The position numbers were made by a program, and so were the translations under genes. The notes beneath the pieces were generated by a model, which did no database searches, was not told where the DNA came from, and saw only the letters and a list, made by a program, of their open reading frames with translations. DNA of 64,000 nt from an uncultured Clostridia bacterium (lineage in GTDB: Bacteria > Bacillota > Clostridia > Oscillospirales > Ruminococcaceae), in NCBI GenBank assembly GCA_944382875.1, contig CALWNQ010000005.1, positions 81,998-145,997 of the forward strand, given 5' to 3'. How positions within the stretch are numbered: position 1 is the stretch's first letter; every line of letters begins with the position of its first letter. Positions 44,776 through 52,860 of the stretch are shown here, piece after piece.

Positions 44776-44791
44776 AAGGGAGGGAATTGGA

Positions 44792-44968
44792 ATGTCAGAA
44801 ATCAGAGTGAAAGAGAACGAATCTCTTGACAACGCTCTTAAAAGATTTAAAAGATCTTGCGCGAAATCCGGTGTTCTCGCCGAAGTCCGCAAAAGAGAGC
44901 ATTATGAGAAGCCTTCTGTAAAACGCAAAAAGAAATCTGAGGCTGCTCGGAAACGCAAATTCAAATAA
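44792..44968 (+). CDS. rpsU: Ribosomal protein S21
   Basis: 58 aa, normal length. The sequence is typical of S21: [19 protein letters not shown] at the N-terminus, a conserved Cys, then [15 protein letters not shown] and a basic end RKRKFK. S21 binds the 30S subunit platform. AAAGGGAGGG precedes the ATG. A strong promoter, a structured leader and a tight terminator make it a single-gene unit. Confidence 0.95.
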   Translation: MSEIRVKENESLDNALKRFKRSCAKSGVLAEVRKREHYEKPSVKRKKKSEAARKRKFK

Positions 44969-44978
44969 GAACGGAAAA

Positions 44979-45006
44979 ACGGGCGGTAACAATCGCCCGT
45001 TTTTTG
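44979..45006 (+). terminator. Terminator of rpsU
   Basis: A 7-bp stem ACGGGCG/CGCCCGT (44979-44985 and 44994-45000) followed by TTTTTG. It lies just before the yqeG start. Confidence 0.8.
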
Positions 45007-45024
45007 TTTGGAAAGGAGCGGCTT

Positions 45025-45531
45025 ATGACCATTCTGCTGCCAAAGGAAATGTCCCGCCGGATCACCGACCTGACGCCGGAATTTTTTATCTCCCGCGGCA
45101 TCCGGCTGATTGTCCTCGATGTAGACAACACCCTCACCACTCACGACAACCCCGTTCCAGCCGATGGGGTGGTCGAATGGATCCGCAAAATGAAAGAAGC
45201 CGGCCTGCTGCTGACCATTCTTTCCAATAACTACCGGAGCCGAGTGGAACCGTTTGCCGAAAAACTCGGCCTGGACTTTATTTCGATGGCATGCAAGCCG
45301 CTGACGGTGGGACTAAGCCGCGCCTGCCGGCAGTTTCAACTCAAACCGGAGCAAATCTGCCTGATCGGAGACCAGATTTTTACCGATGTGTTCGGCGGCA
45401 ACCTGAAAGGCGTCCTGACCGTTTTGGTGGAGCCGTATGAACTCGAAACCGGCTGGATGTTCCGCCTGAAACGGAAACTGGAACGGCCGATCATCCGCCG
45501 CTGGCAGAAAAAGAAAGGAGTATCCCGTTGA
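45025..45531 (+). CDS. YqeG family HAD-type phosphatase
   Basis: 168 aa. HAD motif I is LIVLDVDNTLTTHD, motif II is TILSNN, and the later GDQIFTDVFGGN is motif IV. The family (YqeG, HAD subfamily IIIA) is related to phosphatidylglycerol-phosphate phosphatase. The ATG at 45025 follows GAAAGGAG. The next gene begins within the stop codon, so the three genes to aroQ form an operon. Confidence 0.9.
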   Translation: MTILLPKEMSRRITDLTPEFFISRGIRLIVLDVDNTLTTHDNPVPADGVVEWIRKMKEAGLLLTILSNNYRSRVEPFAEKLGLDFISMACKPLTVGLSRACRQFQLKPEQICLIGDQIFTDVFGGNLKGVLTVLVEPYELETGWMFRLKRKLERPIIRRWQKKKGVSR

Positions 45532-46400
45532 ACGCACTTTTCGGACCGGCCGGACGGCCGGACAGCTTTGAGGCAATGGGCTTTCGCAAGACGGAACAGA
45601 TTCCGGCTTACCTGCGGACCTTTGGTCTCGGTGCATTTGAGTACCAGTTCGGACGCGGCGTCCGCTACACCGAAAGCGGCCTTGCCGCCTTTGCCAAAAA
45701 CGCCGCCGAAGCCAGCATTACCCTGAGCGTCCACGCGCCTTACTACATCTCGCTTTCCTCGGTGGAAGAGGAAAAGCGTTTAAACTCCATCACCTACATC
45801 ACCGACAGTGCCAAAGCCGCCCGCCTGATGGGCGCCGACCGGATTGTGGTACACTCCGGCTCCTGCGGAAAGATTTCCCGGAGCGACGCGCTTTCTCTGG
45901 CAAAGGATACCCTTTCCCGCGCGTTGGCGGCTCTCGATGAAATGGGCCTTTCCGACATCACCCTCTGCCCCGAAACCATGGGGAAAATCAACCAGCTTGG
46001 GGATTTTGACGAGGTTATGCAGCTCTGCGAAGCGGACGAGCGGCTGCTCCCCTGCATCGATTTCGGGCACCTGAACGCCCGAACACTCGGCAGCATCCGG
46101 ACAAAGGAGGACTACCGCCTCCTGCTGGACGAGATGGAGAACCGGCTGGGGCACGACCGCGCTTCCCGATTTCATTCCCATTTTTCCAAAATCCAGTACA
46201 CCGAAAAAGGCGGGGAAAAAATGCACCTCACTTTTGCGGACACCCTTTTCGGCCCGGACTTTGAGCCGTTGATGGAGCTGCTGGCCCAAAAAGGCTGGTC
46301 GCCGCGAATCATCTGCGAATCGGCCGGCACACAGGCTGAGGATGCCGCTTCGATGCAAAAAGCCTACCTGGATTATCTCGGAAGGGAGAACAATGTATGA
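45528..46400 (+). CDS. TIM-barrel endonuclease IV-like protein
   Basis: 290 aa from a TTG start, with AAAGGAG upstream inside yqeG and a 4-nt overlap with its stop. Metal ligands of endonuclease IV are largely kept: SVHAPYY, VVHSGS, CPETMGK, DFGHLNA, RFHSHFSK and ICESAG. In the EKGGEKMH segment the usual Asp-x-His is changed to Glu and a shifted His. It is probably an AP endonuclease in DNA repair, although sugar isomerases share the fold. aroQ overlaps its end by 4 nt. Confidence 0.75.
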   Translation: MNALFGPAGRPDSFEAMGFRKTEQIPAYLRTFGLGAFEYQFGRGVRYTESGLAAFAKNAAEASITLSVHAPYYISLSSVEEEKRLNSITYITDSAKAARLMGADRIVVHSGSCGKISRSDALSLAKDTLSRALAALDEMGLSDITLCPETMGKINQLGDFDEVMQLCEADERLLPCIDFGHLNARTLGSIRTKEDYRLLLDEMENRLGHDRASRFHSHFSKIQYTEKGGEKMHLTFADTLFGPDFEPLMELLAQKGWSPRIICESAGTQAEDAASMQKAYLDYLGRENNV

Positions 46401-46834
46401 AAAAAAGAATTCTTGTGATTCACGGACCGAATATCAATATGACCGGACAGCGCGAAGTCGGCGTTTACGGCAAGGAAACCTTTGAATCCATCAACAGCGA
46501 CATCCGCAGCTGGGCAAATCAGCTCGGGCTGGAACTGGTCGAAATTTTTCAGTCCAACAGCGAAGGCGCCATCATCGACAAGCTCCAGGAGCACCGCAGC
46601 GATGTAGACGGCATTGTCGCCAACATGGGCGCCTACACCCACTACTCCATTGCCATCCGGGACGCCATCGCAAGCGTTACGATTCCCTGTATTGAGATAC
46701 ACCTCTCCAACGTCCACAGCCGAGAGGAATTCCGCCACAAATCGGTCATTGCGCCGGTCTGCGCCGGTGTTATCTGCGGCTTTGGCAAGTACAGCTATCT
46801 GCTGGCCATGGAAGGCCTCAGCCATATCATGTAA
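46397..46834 (+). CDS. aroQ: 3-dehydroquinate dehydratase, type II
   Basis: 145 aa, standard length. It dehydrates 3-dehydroquinate in the shikimate pathway. Family motifs are visible: VIHGPNINM with the following loop GQREVGVYG (catalytic Tyr), FQSNSEGAIIDKL, NMGAYTHYSIAIRDAI, and IEIHLSNVHSREEFRH with the catalytic His. It ends the yqeG operon. Confidence 0.95.
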   Translation: MKKRILVIHGPNINMTGQREVGVYGKETFESINSDIRSWANQLGLELVEIFQSNSEGAIIDKLQEHRSDVDGIVANMGAYTHYSIAIRDAIASVTIPCIEIHLSNVHSREEFRHKSVIAPVCAGVICGFGKYSYLLAMEGLSHIM

Positions 46835-46900
46835 AACTATCCAATACCGCAGAAAATCTGCCGCGAAAACACAAAATATCAGAAAATTTACAATTACGTC

Positions 46901-46929
46901 TTGCAAAATGATTGGAAATACGGTACAAT
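46901..46929 (+). promoter_or_regulatory. Promoter of efp
   Basis: TTGCAA (46901-46906), a 17-nt spacer and TACAAT (46924-46929). Confidence 0.7.
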
Positions 46930-47014
46930 ATATAGATGGAAGAATCTGCGGCTATTTCGCACTGGCGGCATTTTCAAAAATACAAGATGGATTAAATTTT
47001 ATGGAGGTACCTAT

Positions 47015-47572
47015 ATGATTTCAGCAGGCGATTTCAGAAATGGACTCACCTTTGACATGGACGGAGACGTCATGCAGATTATCGAGTTCCAGCATGTAAA
47101 ACCCGGTAAAGGCGCGGCTTTTGTCCGTACCAAAATCCGCAACGTCATCACCGGCGCTGTGACAGAAAGAACTTTCAACCCCACCGAAAAATTCCAGGAA
47201 GCATTCATCGAACGCCGCGAAATGGAATATCTTTACAATGATGATAACCTGTATTACTTTATGGACACCGAAACCTATGAACAGCAGGCAATTGACAACC
47301 AGCATCTGGGCGACGGCTTCCGTTTTGTAAAGGAAAATACCCCTGTTAAGGTTCTTTCCTACAAAGGTGTTGTTTTCGGCGTTGAGCCCCCGAACTTTGT
47401 GGAGCTTCAGGTTGTCAAAACCGATCCCGGCTTCAAGGGCAACACCGCTACCAACGCTACCAAACCTGCCACTCTGGAAACCGGCGCGGAAATCAAGGTC
47501 CCGCTTTTCATCGATGAAGGCGAAATGATCCGTGTGGATACCCGTACCGGCGAATACATGGAGCGTGCGTAA
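47015..47572 (+). CDS. efp: Elongation factor P
   Basis: 185 aa. It rescues ribosomes stalled at polyproline. The tip loop is [14 protein letters not shown], with a Lys at the usual modified place. Three beta-barrel domains are recognisable, ending in [21 protein letters not shown]. The ATG at 47015 follows TGGAGG. The zinc-ribbon protein gene follows 28 nt later. Confidence 0.96.
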   Translation: MISAGDFRNGLTFDMDGDVMQIIEFQHVKPGKGAAFVRTKIRNVITGAVTERTFNPTEKFQEAFIERREMEYLYNDDNLYYFMDTETYEQQAIDNQHLGDGFRFVKENTPVKVLSYKGVVFGVEPPNFVELQVVKTDPGFKGNTATNATKPATLETGAEIKVPLFIDEGEMIRVDTRTGEYMERA

Positions 47573-47600
47573 TTTCATTGCTGCCGAAGGAGGAAACACA

Positions 47601-48056
47601 ATGGAACTGCTTGAAAAAGTTGCGTATCTCAGAGGCTTGATGGCCGGCATGGAAATGGATCCCGAGAAAAAGGAAACCAAGCTTTTCAACGCGATCATCG
47701 ACACTCTGGACGATATGGCAAATTCCGTCACCGATATTGAGGCGGAAACCGATGAGCTCTGCGACCTCGTGGATGTCCTGGACGAAGATCTCGGCGATGT
47801 CGAAAAATTCGTCTACGGCGAAGATGAGGACGAAGACGACGAGTGCGATTGCGAAGAGTGTGACGACGAGGACGGCGAACTTTACGAAGTGACCTGCCCC
47901 ACCTGTGGGAACACCCTGTATCTCGATGAAGAGATGCTCGATGAAGGCGAAATGGTCTGCCCGAACTGCGGCCAGGAGCTGGAATTCGATCTGAGCCTGG
48001 ACGGCTGCGACTGCAACACCGAATGCGGTGGCTGTGACTGCGGCTGCGACAAATAA
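47601..48056 (+). CDS. CD1247-type acidic zinc-ribbon protein
   Basis: 151 aa. The N-terminal part (ELLEKVAYLRGLMAGMEMD) matches the CD1247 N-terminal domain of Clostridia. It is followed by a very acidic segment, a zinc-ribbon CPTCGNTLYLDEEML...VCPNCGQEL, and a Cys-rich tail CDCNTECGGCDCGCDK. Its role is unknown. It follows efp closely with AGGAGG before the ATG and is likely co-transcribed. The riboswitch starts about 25 nt after the stop. Confidence 0.85.
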   Translation: MELLEKVAYLRGLMAGMEMDPEKKETKLFNAIIDTLDDMANSVTDIEAETDELCDLVDVLDEDLGDVEKFVYGEDEDEDDECDCEECDDEDGELYEVTCPTCGNTLYLDEEMLDEGEMVCPNCGQELEFDLSLDGCDCNTECGGCDCGCDK

Positions 48057-48080
48057 GTCTTATATTAATTTAATTTTATT

Positions 48081-48188
48081 GTTTCGGGGCGGAGTGAAAT
48101 TCTCCACCGGCGGTAAAGCCCGCGAGCGCCTCTGGCGTTGATCCGGTGAAATTCCGGAGCCGACGGTATAGTCCGGATGAAAGAAACA
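48081..48188 (+). promoter_or_regulatory. FMN riboswitch (RFN element)
   Basis: The conserved RFN parts are present: TTTCGGGGCGGAGTGAAAT, CTCCACCGGCGGTAAAGCC, and GATCCGGTGAAATTCCGGAGCC, ending in AGTCCGGATGAAAGA. It binds FMN and should turn off riboflavin uptake when FMN is high. The terminator follows at 48229. Confidence 0.95.
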
Positions 48189-48228
48189 CCAACCTTTTTT
48201 CGTTTTATATGAAAAAAGAATCGTGCTA

Positions 48229-48258
48229 CGCCCGCGGGATTCCTGCGGGCGTTTTTCT
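48229..48258 (+). terminator. Terminator of the FMN riboswitch
   Basis: ACGCCCGC/GCGGGCGT stem (48229-48236 and 48245-48252) followed by TTTTTC, between the aptamer and ribU. Confidence 0.85.
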
Positions 48259-48292
48259 TTCCAAGCATTACCCCGCGGAAAGGAAATGTATT

Positions 48293-48901
48293 ATGAAAAC
48301 ACTCAGCAACACCAACAACAGAATCAATGTCCGCAAAATGACCATGACAGCTCTTCTGGGCGCGCTGGCAACCGTTTTGATGTTCCTCAGTTTTAAAGTT
48401 CCGCTGATGCCGAGCTTTATCTCGATGGACTTTTCGGAGCTTCCGGCACTGATCGCGGCCTTCAGCATGGGCCCGCTGAGCGGCGTCACCGTCTGCCTGA
48501 TTAAAAACCTGGTCAACCTGTTCGCCTCCCAAACCGGAGGAGTCGGGGAACTTTCCAACTTCCTGCTGGGCACCTGCTTCGTCCTGCCTGCCGGACTGAT
48601 CTACCGGTATAAAAAGACGCAGATGGGCGCACTGCTCGGCGCCCTGATCGGCGCGGCCTGTATGGCGATTGTGAGTGTCTTTACCAACTATTTTATCGTT
48701 TACCCAATTTACACCAACTTTATGCCAATGGAAGCCATTATGGGCGCCTACCAGGCAATCAATCCCAATGTAAAAAACCTGTGGCAGGCACTTTTGATCT
48801 TCAACATGCCCTTTACCTTTATCAAAGGGCTGTGCAGCGTCTTGATTACCTTCTTGATTTACAAAAAAATTTCCCCGCTCATCAAGGGCAAAAATGTCTG
48901 A
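48293..48901 (+). CDS. ribU: Riboflavin transporter, ECF S component RibU
   Basis: 202 aa with about five to six membrane helices. The N-terminal KMTMTALLGALATVLMFL and FISMDFSELPALIAAF (the substrate-binding stretch) are diagnostic for RibU. It works with a shared EcfA/EcfA'/EcfT module encoded elsewhere. The FMN riboswitch upstream supports the substrate. AAAGGAAA lies before the ATG at 48293. Confidence 0.95.
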   Translation: MKTLSNTNNRINVRKMTMTALLGALATVLMFLSFKVPLMPSFISMDFSELPALIAAFSMGPLSGVTVCLIKNLVNLFASQTGGVGELSNFLLGTCFVLPAGLIYRYKKTQMGALLGALIGAACMAIVSVFTNYFIVYPIYTNFMPMEAIMGAYQAINPNVKNLWQALLIFNMPFTFIKGLCSVLITFLIYKKISPLIKGKNV

Positions 48902-48910
48902 ACAAACAAA

Positions 48911-48951
48911 ACCCGGAAACCGGCCAAAAACCGGCTTCCGGGTATTTTTTT
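48911..48951 (+). terminator. Terminator of ribU
   Basis: A long stem (ACCCGGAA/TTCCGGGT with an inner CCGG/CCGG) around an A-rich loop, followed by seven T. It also lies at the end of the converging GH92 gene. Confidence 0.8.
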
Positions 48952-48954
48952 CGC

Positions 48955-51012
48955 TTATTTCGCGGGACGGCTGTCCATTTCGAGGACCAGCTCGCCGCCC
49001 GCCATCAGCTCTTCATGGGTGAGGAACGGACGGTCGTGCTCCTTGCCATTCAGGAGCATCCGGCGGATGTACCGCTTGCCGCTGCCGGCGCCCTCGCTCA
49101 CCACCGCAAAGGTGCGGCCTTCGCCCACCTTGATCTCCGCGCGGTCAAAGAGCGGTGTGCCGATGGCATATTCCGCTTTGCCGGGGCAGACCGGGTAGAA
49201 GCCCAGTGCCGAGAAGACCAGCCAGCTCGACATCGCGCCGCCGTCTTCATCGCCGCAGATGCCGGTGGGGCTGTTCGGGAACCAGATGTCCATCAGGTCC
49301 CGCAGCTTTTTCTGCGCTTTCCAGGGGGCTCCAAAGTAGTCATAGAGATACGGAATGTGGAAGGACGGCTCGTTGCCCATTGCGAACTGGCCCATCAGGC
49401 CGGTCGAGTCGGGGAACTGTCCCAGATAGATGAACTTGCTCGGTTCGCCCTTTTCGCGGCGGAAGCCTTCACGGAAAAGCTGGTCAAGCCGCTCGGTCGC
49501 CGCTTCCTTGCCGCCCATCAGCTCGGCAAGCCCCTCCGGATCGTGCATGACCGACCAGGAATAAGTCCAGGTGTTGTTTTCGGCGGTGTAGTCGCGTCCG
49601 CCCATGCCGCCGGCAAATTTGGGATCGAAGTCCTCCACCCAGTTGCCGTGGATGTCGCGCGGGCACATCCAGCCCACTTCCGGATTGTAAAGGGTGCGAT
49701 AGCCTTCGCTCCGTTTGGCAAAGAGGGCTGCGTCCTCCTCTTTTCCGAGGTTTTTGGCAATCTGGCCGGCACACCAGTCGTCATAGGCGTGCTCGAGTGT
49801 GACCGCGATCGCCTGGCGGCGCTCAAACGGATGGGCGTTCTGGCAGCTTTCTTTCTCACCTTTGGCAAGGGCCGGGAAGTAGCCGTTTTGCTGGTAACAG
49901 AGGTCGGGCGCTTCGAGCGGCTTGCCGCAGCACCACGGGAACATGCTTTCCTCCATCGCGTTTTTGCGGATGCCCTCATAGGCGGTTTCATAGTCGGCCT
50001 CTACCCCTTTGGCCATCGCGTCGGCAAAGAGCGGCGCCGCATGGAAGCCGATCATGACTGGCAGGTCGCCGCCCCATCCGGGGAAGGAGGGCATTTTCCC
50101 GCTCTGGCGGTACATAAGGTTGTAACTTTCCAGGATGTCGCGGTGGCGGGCCGGATCGAGGATGAGCTGCAGCGGGTGCATGCAGCGGAAGGTATCCCAC
50201 AGGCCGTCGCCGGTGTAGAAGGTGCCGTCGTGCACCTTGCCGTCGTAGCCGCTGAAATACTGACCGTTTTCCGTGTAGTCGGTCATCCGCATGAAGGCGC
50301 GGAAGAGTGCCGTGTAATAGGCGGATTTGCGGTCGTCGGTATTGCCGTCCACCCGGGCTTTGCCAAGCTGCTCGTCCCAGATCTCCCGCAGCTGATCGGC
50401 AATCTCGTCAAAAGTTTTGCCGTCCGCCTCGGTCCGGAGCGCTTCTTCAGCCTTCTCAAAGGAAATGTAGGAAACGGCGCCCCGCACTTCGCAGTTTGCG
50501 GCCGCCGAGAGGATCCACTCGCCCTCTTTCTGCTCCTGTACTGCAAAGGTGGGCTCAATTTTCACCAGAACGTACTCAAAAGCGTCAAACGGCACATGTT
50601 CCATCTTCATTTTGATCCGGATCTCGTCACCGCAGAGCGACGCGCTCCCCTCCGGGAACCGAAGGCGCAGCCCGTTGGCGCCCTCGAACCGGTGGAGATA
50701 GACGCGGCGGGTAACGGTGGACTCCACGGTGATCCCGTGCTCTTCCAGCTCCGCTTTCATCCGGTAGCAGCGGAAGTCCTCCCGGCTGTGGTCGAGGATA
50801 TTCTCAAAATCCCCGTCCTTCCCCGGCATGATGTAAGCGCGACCGAGCGGATAGCCCTGTACCCGGTCGTTGCAGTAATAATCCCCATTGTCGTGAAAAA
50901 CCGGCGTGCTCCGCGCCATCCCATAAGGCTGCATCACCTCCGGTTTGACCGAGGTGAGCATGTGCGAAATACTCCCGATATAAGGATTGACATAATCAGC
51001 AAGGTGTTTCAT
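48955..51012 (-). CDS. GH92 alpha-mannosidase, cytosolic
   Basis: 685 aa from the ATG at 51012, which has GGAGG 9 nt upstream. GH92 enzymes remove alpha-mannose using calcium. Typical sections are present: VNPYIGS at the start, YFSGYDGKVHDGTFYTGDGLWDTFR, GCCGKPLEAPD and the catalytic region ICGDEDGGAMSSWLVFSALGFYPVCPG. There is no signal peptide, unlike the Bacteroides enzymes that act outside. It is the last gene of a minus-strand operon with two permeases and three binding proteins, so the imported sugar is probably a mannoside. Linkage preference is not evident. Confidence 0.9.
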   Translation of the reverse strand: MKHLADYVNPYIGSISHMLTSVKPEVMQPYGMARSTPVFHDNGDYYCNDRVQGYPLGRAYIMPGKDGDFENILDHSREDFRCYRMKAELEEHGITVESTVTRRVYLHRFEGANGLRLRFPEGSASLCGDEIRIKMKMEHVPFDAFEYVLVKIEPTFAVQEQKEGEWILSAAANCEVRGAVSYISFEKAEEALRTEADGKTFDEIADQLREIWDEQLGKARVDGNTDDRKSAYYTALFRAFMRMTDYTENGQYFSGYDGKVHDGTFYTGDGLWDTFRCMHPLQLILDPARHRDILESYNLMYRQSGKMPSFPGWGGDLPVMIGFHAAPLFADAMAKGVEADYETAYEGIRKNAMEESMFPWCCGKPLEAPDLCYQQNGYFPALAKGEKESCQNAHPFERRQAIAVTLEHAYDDWCAGQIAKNLGKEEDAALFAKRSEGYRTLYNPEVGWMCPRDIHGNWVEDFDPKFAGGMGGRDYTAENNTWTYSWSVMHDPEGLAELMGGKEAATERLDQLFREGFRREKGEPSKFIYLGQFPDSTGLMGQFAMGNEPSFHIPYLYDYFGAPWKAQKKLRDLMDIWFPNSPTGICGDEDGGAMSSWLVFSALGFYPVCPGKAEYAIGTPLFDRAEIKVGEGRTFAVVSEGAGSGKRYIRRMLLNGKEHDRPFLTHEELMAGGELVLEMDSRPAK

Positions 51013-51082
51013 GTGATTTCCCTCCTGGAAAAATCCCGGCAGACCACGCGGGCCTGCCGGGGACTTTTTTTTGCTATTCTGT

Positions 51083-52762
51083 TTATTTGCCATTGGCTTC
51101 CGCCCAGCGGTCATATGCCTGCTGGTAGATGGCGATCATATCTTCCACGCCCATCGTCTTGAAGCCTTCTACAAAGCTATCCCATTCATCAAAGCTCTTG
51201 TCGCCGGTGATGAATTTGGAAGCGTTTTCCTGACGGTATTTGGTCAGGTCGGTTGCCAGCATGTCAAGTTCCGCCTGCTCTTCCGCTGTAAAGTACATTT
51301 CGGGCAGCGGCTGTTTGGCATAAGGCCAGCAGTTGGTTTCACACCAGTATTTCCGAGCCTGTTCCTGCACATCGTCCATGTTGTAGTACTCATCTTTGAA
51401 CCACTTCGGGCAGCCTGCGCCGCAGTCCGGGGTGATCTCGCCGCCGCGGACTTCCTCGGTGTTGCGGCCGTCATCCTGCGGGATCCAGCGGTACAGATCG
51501 GGATTGCCGTCCGGATGTTCCCAAATGTAGCCTTCGGGACCGTAGTGGATGAAGATGGTACCTTCCTCACTGTAGAGGTAATCCACCCAACGCATCATCG
51601 CGATTGCGGTTTCTTCGGAGCATTTGTCGGTCAGTGCAAAGGTACCCTGGGTTACGCCGCTCGAACGGGTGGTGGTGCGTTCCGGATTGACGGGGCTGGA
51701 CAGCGCGCCGATGCCGGGATAGGTTGCTTCTTCTTCGATGCTCATGTTGCCGAATACAAAGCGGGGCAGCGCGTGAGAACCGGCGCCGACTCTGCCTTCC
51801 GAGCCTTTCGCAGTCGCTTCGGCCGATCCGGTAACGAAGCAGTCGTTATCGATCAGTTTTTCCGCATACAGGTCGTGGATGTACTCCATAGCGGGTTTGG
51901 CGTTCTCGTCGATCATACCAAAGTGGACCTGACCCGCGTCATCCGCATAGAACTCAGCAGACAGAAGTCCAAACCACGGGAACATGATGCTGTACAGGCT
52001 GTCGCCTTTATTCGCGTCGTCAAAGATCACAAAGGGGATTTCATCCGCTTCGCCGTTGCCGTTGGGATCCTCATCACGGAAGCGGGTGAGCATTTCTTTA
52101 AAGCCGTCGGTATCGGTGGGGAGATCCTCATCGGCGATGCCAAGCGCATCGGTCCACTCTTTGTTGATCCAAATGGTACCGGTCAATGCAATCGGCAATG
52201 TCATCTGCTGCGGCAGCGCATAGATGTGGCCGTCCGGGGTGGTAACCGATCCGCGCAGGCCGGGAGTTTCCTCAAACATCTGTTGGATGTTGGGGCAATA
52301 CTGGTCGATCAGGTCTTCAAGCGGGAGCAGGATTCCCTGGGAACCGTATTTTACCTGCTGGTCACGGCTGATGTTGCAGGCAAACATAACTTCCGGATAG
52401 GTGCCGCCGTTCAATGCCAGATTTTTCTTTTCCTCCAGGATTTCAGCCGCGGGAGTGTCGAAATCAAAGGCAATGTTGGTCTTCTTCTCCATCTCCTGGA
52501 AGAAAATCAGGTCTTTCCACTCCCCGTGAATGGCTGCCTTCGGGCCCATCAGGCTGACGGTCAGAGTTTCGTCCACAATCGGGAAGCCCTCAAGATTGAC
52601 TCCGTCAACCTTAGCGGCTTCCACGCTGCTTTCGGTGCTGGTTGTGTCCGCTGAGGAAGTTTTGCTATCCTCCGCAGTGGAACTGCCGCCATCGCCCCCA
52701 CAGGACACCAGGGTACTCATGGCCAGAATTCCAGCCAGCAGTAAAGTGGTGATTCTCTTCAT
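51083..52762 (-). CDS. Solute-binding lipoprotein 1 of the tandem trio
   Basis: 559 aa from the ATG at 52762. Lipobox STLVSC, then a Ser/Thr/Glu spacer. It is an extracellular solute-binding protein of the CUT1/LplA type, with a calcium-loop-like stretch DPNGNGEADEIPF and the LIDNDCFVTGSAEA block shared with its two neighbours. It feeds the two permeases at the head of the operon. It is the most diverged of the three copies. Ligand: probably an oligosaccharide, given the GH92 gene next to it. Confidence 0.87.
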   Translation of the reverse strand: MKRITTLLLAGILAMSTLVSCGGDGGSSTAEDSKTSSADTTSTESSVEAAKVDGVNLEGFPIVDETLTVSLMGPKAAIHGEWKDLIFFQEMEKKTNIAFDFDTPAAEILEEKKNLALNGGTYPEVMFACNISRDQQVKYGSQGILLPLEDLIDQYCPNIQQMFEETPGLRGSVTTPDGHIYALPQQMTLPIALTGTIWINKEWTDALGIADEDLPTDTDGFKEMLTRFRDEDPNGNGEADEIPFVIFDDANKGDSLYSIMFPWFGLLSAEFYADDAGQVHFGMIDENAKPAMEYIHDLYAEKLIDNDCFVTGSAEATAKGSEGRVGAGSHALPRFVFGNMSIEEEATYPGIGALSSPVNPERTTTRSSGVTQGTFALTDKCSEETAIAMMRWVDYLYSEEGTIFIHYGPEGYIWEHPDGNPDLYRWIPQDDGRNTEEVRGGEITPDCGAGCPKWFKDEYYNMDDVQEQARKYWCETNCWPYAKQPLPEMYFTAEEQAELDMLATDLTKYRQENASKFITGDKSFDEWDSFVEGFKTMGVEDMIAIYQQAYDRWAEANGK

Positions 52763-52860
52763 TTCCCCTCTCTCCTTTAAAAAGCCCGAATGGCGGAGCA
52801 AATCAGCGCCATTCGGGTTGAATTTCAGGTTTTCAAAATTCGCCGTTATCAGCTGAGAGA

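Noticed and set aside
48781..51162. A 793-codon plus-strand frame across the GH92 gene
   Set aside because: Shadow of the GH92 gene, beginning inside ribU; the minus strand encodes a clear enzyme.
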